64,000 nt of DNA from Echinometra lucunter (lineage: Eukaryota; Echinodermata; Echinoidea; Camarodonta; Echinometridae), in contig JAPZVO010000048.1 in the NCBI GenBank assembly GCA_029962745.1, positions 62,001-126,000 of the forward strand. Direction: 5' to 3'. This document shows positions 58,101 through 64,000 of the stretch, piece by piece. The translations under genes and the position numbers were made by a program. How positions within the stretch are numbered: the stretch's first letter is position 1; each line of letters begins with the position of its first letter. Under the pieces are notes generated by a model. It searched no databases. It had not been told where the DNA came from and saw only the letters and a program-made list of their open reading frames with translations.

Positions 58101-58928
58101 TTTCGTTTATAAAAGTACAACCACAAACACCACACCGACTACACATTAAATGTAGGCTAGTAATATATACCTACATAACAAAAAGGTATATTAGAAAGGC
58201 AATCTAAGAGTCTGTTGTATTTTACATCGACTGAGTGTTTTTGACAATGAAGAACATGAAATACTAATCAATTGCTTCTTGTTCAATGCAGAATTGGGTA
58301 GCACGATTAGTGTTACAGGTTTCCAGGGATATCCTTCTCAACCACTTTTGAGTTCACTGCATTGGCTTCCTTTGAAACAGAGAATAATTTTCAAATTACT
58401 TGCGTTTGTGTACAAAATACTTAATAATCAAGCTCTAAAGTATTTGGGGAATAGTTTGAATTTATACACACCCACCAGAGCACTCAGGTCAGCAAGTGAT
58501 CCTCTTCGTCTTACACATTCAGTTACTCGTACATTAGCTGGTGATAGGACATTTACAATGTCAGCTTCAAAACACTGGAATGATTTGCCACTCGCAATTA
58601 GACAGTCTCCATCAATTACAATATTCAGCAAGGCATTGAAAACCCATCTCTTTTGCAGTTTCTAGTTTAGGATTTTCATATGATTAATTTCGTAATTATA
58701 ATTACATGTATTTGCACTGTTTGACTTATTGTAAGCGCTATGGGCCTTATGGGAAAAACGCAGTATAAATGATAAAAAAAATCATAATAATAATACAATG
58801 TACATTGCGGTTATAATATAAACGTTAAAGTGTCTTTTTTTATCTTTTTCAATTCAACTGTAATAGAAAAAAATTGTACTGATGATATTATAAAAAATGC
58901 ATACAAAATAACTAACTACCAACGTACT
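58101..58928 (+). repeat. Second copy of the inverted arm (with LINE)
   Basis: Equivalent to the complement of about 15412-16240, starting TTTCGTTTATAAAAGTACAACC and ending in TAACTACCAACGTACTACGATTAC before the CTA tract. It includes the same LINE 3' insertion as the right arm of the first copy. Confidence 0.8.
58263..58796 (+). pseudogene. LINE (CR1/L2-like) ORF2 C-terminus and tail, better-preserved copy
   Basis: An open frame of 128 codons (58279-58665) has HWLPLKQRIIFKLLAFVYKI, then YTPTRALRSASDPLRL and the terminal RTFTMSASKHWNDLPLAIRQ block, the C-terminal region of CR1/L2-type ORF2 proteins downstream of the reverse transcriptase. The start Met is accidental, as the element is 5' truncated. 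The 3' UTR (GCGCTATGGGCCTTATGGG) ends near 58796 in a short AATAATAA tail. Sister of 15538-16067. Confidence 0.85.
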
Positions 58929-58971
58929 ACGATTACTACTACTACTACTACTACTGCTACTACCACCACTA

Positions 58972-59015
<44 letters not shown>

Positions 59016-59073
59016 GCTACTACTACTACTACTACTGATACTACTACCACTACTACTACTACTACTACTACCG

Positions 59074-59105
<32 letters not shown>

Positions 59106-59149
59106 GGGCTACTACTATACTACTACTACTAATACTACTACTAATACTG

Positions 59150-59180
<31 letters not shown>

Positions 59181-59191
59181 TACTACTACTG

Positions 59192-59222
<31 letters not shown>

Positions 59223-59237
59223 AACTAGTACTACCAG

Positions 59238-59298
<61 letters not shown>

Positions 59299-59366
59299 GA
59301 TACTACTCCTACTGCTACTACTGCTGCTACTACCACTACTACTGCTACTACTGCTATGCTGCTACT

Positions 59367-59424
<58 letters not shown>

Positions 59425-59627
59425 TTAAGGCTACAACACTAGGCTACTTCTGCCACTAGTGCTAGTACTACTACTGCTATATTACTACTGCTGGTGCTGC
59501 TGATGCTCCTTCTTCTTCTACTATTACTACTACTACTACTACTACTACTCCTACTACTACTACCACCACTATTACTACTACTACTACTACTCCTACTACT
59601 ACCACCACTACTACTACTACTACTACT

Positions 59628-59668
<41 letters not shown>

Positions 59669-59727
59669 CACTACTACTACCACTACTACTACTACTACCA
59701 TCACTACTACTACTACTACTACTACCA

Positions 59728-59780
<53 letters not shown>

Positions 59781-59804
59781 ATACTACTACTACCACTACT
59801 ACTA
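58929..59804 (+). repeat. CTA trinucleotide tract, 0.88 kb
   Basis: CTA and CCA units with GCTACT and CTTCTTCTT variants. Corresponds to the complement of the 13758-15411 tract. Poly-Thr, poly-Leu and poly-Val frames are artefacts. Confidence 0.95.
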
Positions 59805-62800
59805 CCCTGATAGCAGACGTACGTCTTTAAGACGTCATAAAATGGTCTCAAACTGGTTCACACGTCATACGTCGTATAGATGACTATTTTGCGACGGCAA
59901 TACAACGTCTTTTTTATGACAAATATTTCCCCACTTTTTGTTTGACCATAATATGATGTAAATTTTACGTCAAACTATTTACCACTTTATTACGTCTTCT
60001 CTAAGACCAGAATAAGACGGGGTTTTTACGTCAATTATTTCCCACGTTTTAACAACTTTTTAAGGACCACAATATGACGTGATTCTTACGTTATTGTTTA
60101 CATCCATACATTGTTACCATTTTTATGGCTTTTCCAATGAGATCACAACAATCATCATTTACGACTTCTTGCTTTTTCAAGACATAATATGTATTCAAAG
60201 AAGAGATTTTCATTTTTTACCCTGAAATTAATAGAGGAACGTTCCATGAATAGTTTTGTCAGTGATTGTTACTGACAACTGTTATAAGCTACTGAAAATC
60301 CTTTCATTTGATCGGCTGAGAGCAAATTAAAGGGTGAAAATCACATACTTGCCAACTCTACCGATTTAGGCGGTAGACTACCACTTTTCATGGAATTTAA
60401 GCACCTACCGACTTTGAACTCTCTTTTCAGTAGAAACTACCTAATTTGATCATTTAATGGACCAAAAGTTTATTTTCATGCCTTTCATTTAGTACTGGCT
60501 CCATCACCCAATATTTATCACACTTTGAAGGATTTTATTGTTTTTATTTTCACGTATATGAAGTCATCTAACTTCAAATTTCGAAAATTCATAACAAATT
60601 TTCCAAACTATCTTAGTCTAAGTATAGAAGCAGTGTCAGTCATGCACCTTTCAAAAGCAAACATCTTATGTGCATCATTACGATTCAAAATATCTAAATT
60701 TTAAGGCAGAAGGGAGAAAAAATATCTTGGCATGTTTGTAAGCTTTGTTTTCAGTTTTCTTGGAAAATCGAGAATATTCATTTACAATGCCTTTCAAGAT
60801 TTCAAAGCTGAAAAATGGGAGCAGTGTCATCTAATATCGAAAGCAAGAATTTAACGTGCGTGATCATGATAACGCCCATTGTGTTTAGTTTCCAACTATC
60901 GAAAGCTTCTAAAGACGGAAAGGAGAAATAAATGCCTTTGGAAACTTTATTTTCATTTTTCTCAGAAAAGTGAGAATAGTCACATTACCTTTTAAGATTT
61001 CGAAGCTGAAAAGCGAGAGTGGTGTCATTTTAATCACATTTCAAAAGCAAGAGTTTAATGTACATCATGATGCCCACTATTAGTTTCCAAATATCGATAC
61101 GGAGGAATAAATACCTTTGTAAACTCGTTTTTTCTTGGAAAAATGGGAAGAGTAAATTACATTACCTTTCAAGATTTCAAAGCTGAAAAGGGAGATGAGG
61201 AAATGGTACCTTTTAGTTTCAGTGCTTCAGTAATCAATATCCAAAACTATTTATGGAATTGATATACATAATCATTTTTTAAAGGAAAAAAAAAATAGTT
61301 GAATATTAGAAATAATGTCTCGCTCCGAAAGGCTGCTCCCCGGGAGATTTTGCAGAGGATTGTCCAGACGCAAATTTGGAACAAAAGTGCATGTTGAAAA
61401 TAATGAGTTAAGGCTACAACGGATCGGGACAACAGATTGTGAAGACTTTCCTAAAGTGCTCTAAAATATGTTTGACTGTTCAAAAAATATAAAATCATCC
61501 GCTCCGTCGCTACGCTCCCTTGCATACAATGAAGAAGGTAATCAGTTAATTTTCAGGTATTATAATAGTATTGGATATATATATACACTGCACATATTCA
61601 CTAAACAAAGGTGCTCAAGGCGCTCTCAATATTATACCCCGGCTCAGCTAGACTACCAATTTCAGTGCTCACAGCATTTTAGGAATTTCTTCTTGCCCGT
61701 ACCCATCTTCACCTGGGTGGAGCAGGGGCGTAACAGGTACCTGTTATCAGGGGGGCAGAGACCAAAATTTCCCGGTAACTAGTCTACGTCTAGAATCCGT
61801 GGCGTAGCTAGGACTGCATTTTAGGAGGACGGTAGTGCTCCACCGGCGTAAATCCAATTTGAGGAGTGGGGGATAAAAAAAACTTTTTGAATGCTTTTTT
61901 TTCCCTCTCACACACATTTTGACATATTTTGCGAACAGGCGAAGCGAGCGAGCAAAAAGTAACCACTTTTCCGGTTTTGAATCGCATTTTCGAATAAGAA
62001 TGCTAAAATATGACACAAGAGCGAATCGAGCGAGCCAAAAATAACCACTTTTCTCGATTTTAATCTCATTTTCGGATGGAAATCCTAAGATTTTGACGAG
62101 CGAGCGAAGCGAGCGAGCCAAAAATAACCACTTTTATGTTTCAATAGCATTTTCAAATAGAAATTCTAAAATATGATGGTAGTTTATGGTAGATATTCAG
62201 AATTTTTACTAACTAATTAATTAAAATAAATTTTCTTTCTTAAAAAGTGTGTCTGCATGGGGGAAATTTGTACACACCATCCCCCCTCTCCCCCAGTGGG
62301 GGTGATAGATCCCCCACCCCCCCCCCCCGAATTTACGCCAATGTAGTGCTCCCTAGAGGGGAGGGTGCAGGGGGAGGGGCGAAGCGCCGAAGCTCCGACG
62401 TTTCTTCGAATTGTTAGTTGTCGGTAATTAAGTCTATCTTCTGCGGCGTAACTAGGATTTCATTTTAGGAGGACGGAGCTCCGTAGGGGGGAGGGTGCAG
62501 GGAGGGGGAGTTTCCCCCCTTCACGCACGAAGCGCGGAAGCTCCGACCGTTTTTTTTTTGCTGTCAGTTCCCGCTCTTCTTACGCTTTCTGCCTGTTATG
62601 GGGGGGGGGGGGGGGAGGGGGCATACGCATAGGCAAAAATTTCCCGGTAATTAAGTCTAGAATTAGTGATGAAGCTAGGATTTCATTTTAGGAGGACAAA
62701 GCGTGCTCCCTAGGCATGCTAGGAAGTTTTGACGTTTCTTTTAATTGTTCTTACATCTCTTACATTCTCTGCCTGTTATCGGGGGGGGGGGGGGCAGAGC

Positions 62801-63922
62801 CGAAAATTTCCCGGTATCTAAGTCTAGAGATGGAATATGCGGAGGTGAGCCCACACCGCGAGTTGCTTGTTGCGAAGCCCTTAGCGGGTGGGGCCCAGGG
62901 TTCTTGCTTAGGCCCCTGATGGGGGTCTACAGGGAAAGCCACTGCGGGGGTCCAGGGAGTGGAGCAACCGGAAGCTCCGGGGTTTTGGTGTACTAAATTT
63001 TCCCTCCTTTCTTTAGTTTCCTTTTGCTTTTTTCTCCCCCCCTTCCCTCTTTTCCCCCTCTCTCTTCTTCTTTCTCACCCTTTCTCCTCTTTTCTTTCCC
63101 GTTCTCCTTCTTCCTTTCCCTTTTTCCTTTTCTTTCCCTTTCTCCTTTCTTTTCCTTTCTTCTTCTTTCTTTTCCTTTCTTCTTCTTTATTTTCCTTTCT
63201 CCCTTCCTTTTTTTTTTCCTTTCCCTCCCTTTCATTTTTTCCCAGTGGTTTGGTGGATTTTCCCGCTGAAATCCTTCAGCCCCCCTGCCCCCCCCCCCCT
63301 CGGCTGTTACGCCACTGGGGTGGAGAGTGGCAAAATGCAGATTAATTGCCAAATGACATAAGTGCATACTGCATATAGCCATAATTCTATTTTGTGACTA
63401 TAAGAGTTAGAGAATGCAAAGTTCTAATCCTGCTGATTGGAACTACACAACGAAATGTGGGGTCAACAGTAATTAAGGAAATATATTTAGGGGGTCCCTT
63501 CTCCCTATGAAAAGAAAAAAAAAAAAGAAAAATGAGCACTACTGACCCCATTAAAACAAAACAGACAAAAAATAAGTGGATGCTTAGATCAGACCGTGAA
63601 ACAGTTGTATAGAATGTGCTTTAAAATGCAAGGTTTTTCTCTCTTGGTCACCACGTGACCGCGCATCCTGAAAGAAAGTAATTTCCTAAGAGCGTCACTA
63701 AAACGCTAGGTTTCGATCCTTTATGAAAATACAAAATTCTCTCATTCACATGTCGCCCCCTCCCTGTCGTGAAAAACCTCCCCTGATACCCCTCCAGATC
63801 TTTGCCCCTGCACTGTACCGACAAAAAAAAAAACAAAAAAAAAACAAAAACATCTACCTCTTTTTTCATTCTTCAGTGTTGACAAGTCACTGACATCGAC
63901 TCTTCATGAAACACTCGATCAT
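59805..63922 (-). repeat. ~2.5-kb unit, copy 2, carrying hAT-A
   Basis: The complement of 10537-13041 is read from CCCTGATAGCAGACG (59805) to CACTCGATCAT (63922). Without the 1,595-bp hAT-A and its 8-bp duplication it is about 2,515 bp, close to the 2,505 bp of copy 1. Relative to the neighbouring arm and CTA tract it is in the opposite orientation to copy 1. It is followed immediately by the start of another unit. Confidence 0.85.
61723..63317 (+). mobile_element. hAT-A element, copy 3, with paralogous empty site
   Basis: Starts CAGGGGCGTAACAGGTACC and ends CGGCTGTTACGCCACTG. GGGTGGAG is duplicated at 61715-61722 and 63318-63325. The first unit has a single CTCCACCC at 11127-11134 with uninterrupted flanks, a direct empty site. 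The interior matches copy 1 in opposite orientation: GCGAGC array (61930-62120), subrepeats with G runs (about 62598, 62780), and a polypyrimidine tract (63000-63240). No transposase. Confidence 0.95.
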
Positions 63923-64000
63923 CCCTGATAGCAGACGGACGTCTTTAAGACGTCAAGAACTGGTCATAAACTGGTCCACACGTCATATGTCGTATACACG
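63923..64000 (-). repeat. Start of a further ~2.5-kb unit (cut by window edge)
   Basis: CCCTGATAGCAGACGGACGT and the following ~70 bp repeat 59805-59880 in the same direction. The unit is thus in head-to-tail tandem with a junction CGATCAT/CCCTGATAG. Confidence 0.85.

Noticed and set aside
59494..59781. Leu/Pro/Tyr frame and antisense Val frame
   Set aside because: Translations of the CTA tract.

Overview
The window looks like gene-poor, repeat-packed eukaryotic DNA. It is AT-rich, holds no bacterial-type operons and no host gene I can recognise, and almost everything identifiable is a transposon, transposon remnant, foldback repeat or microsatellite. Deuterostome-type elements (DIRS tyrosine recombinase, CR1/L2-like LINEs, Polinton/adintovirus-like capsid genes, hAT elements) and a strong excess of the palindrome TAGGCCTA suggest a marine invertebrate, possibly an echinoderm. 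The species-level guess is inference only.

Layout. 1-6.1 kb: small inverted-repeat (MITE-like) elements, some nested. 6.1-21.2 kb: a decayed DIRS-type retroelement whose tyrosine recombinase reading frame can be followed through three insertions: hAT-A copies at 6241-7861 and 8022-8858 (each with an exact 8-bp target duplication) and a 7.8-kb long-inverted-repeat element at 9124-16927 (10-bp target duplication). The last contains a ~2.5-kb unit set in CTA trinucleotide repeats. A different hAT (hAT-B, 17805-20960) sits in the 3' flank and is filled by a ~165-bp minisatellite. 21.2-24 kb: a TA-flanked MITE and a tRNA-like sequence.

24.0-35.2 kb: one LINE family appears as a 3' half on the minus strand next to an inverted 5' half on the plus strand (a twin-priming-like arrangement) and again as a minus-strand copy from 35.2 to 31.3 kb, split by a 2.6-kb insertion. 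Between these LINE pieces lies a broken cluster from a Polinton/Maverick (adintovirus-like) element: chromodomain integrase, minor capsid-like protein, small basic proteins and the major capsid protein related to F54H12.2, all damaged by stops, frame changes or truncation. 35.2-48 kb: mostly no gene, with a LINE ORF1 (38675-39579, minus), tandem repeats and foldbacks. 48.2-50.3 kb: a third hAT type. 51-57 kb: LINE scraps and MITEs. 58.1-64 kb: a second copy of the arm/CTA/unit structure of the 7.8-kb element, with the unit in the opposite relative orientation, starting a head-to-tail tandem and carrying a third hAT-A copy (61723-63317). Its empty target site survives in the first unit at 11127-11134.

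The genes form no cellular pathway. The value of the window is the nesting record (insertion order, target duplications, empty paralogous sites), a virus-like capsid cluster, and shared sequence motifs (a GCGAGC-rich ~20-mer, long G runs, polypurine tracts, ACGT-rich arrays) that recur in otherwise different elements.
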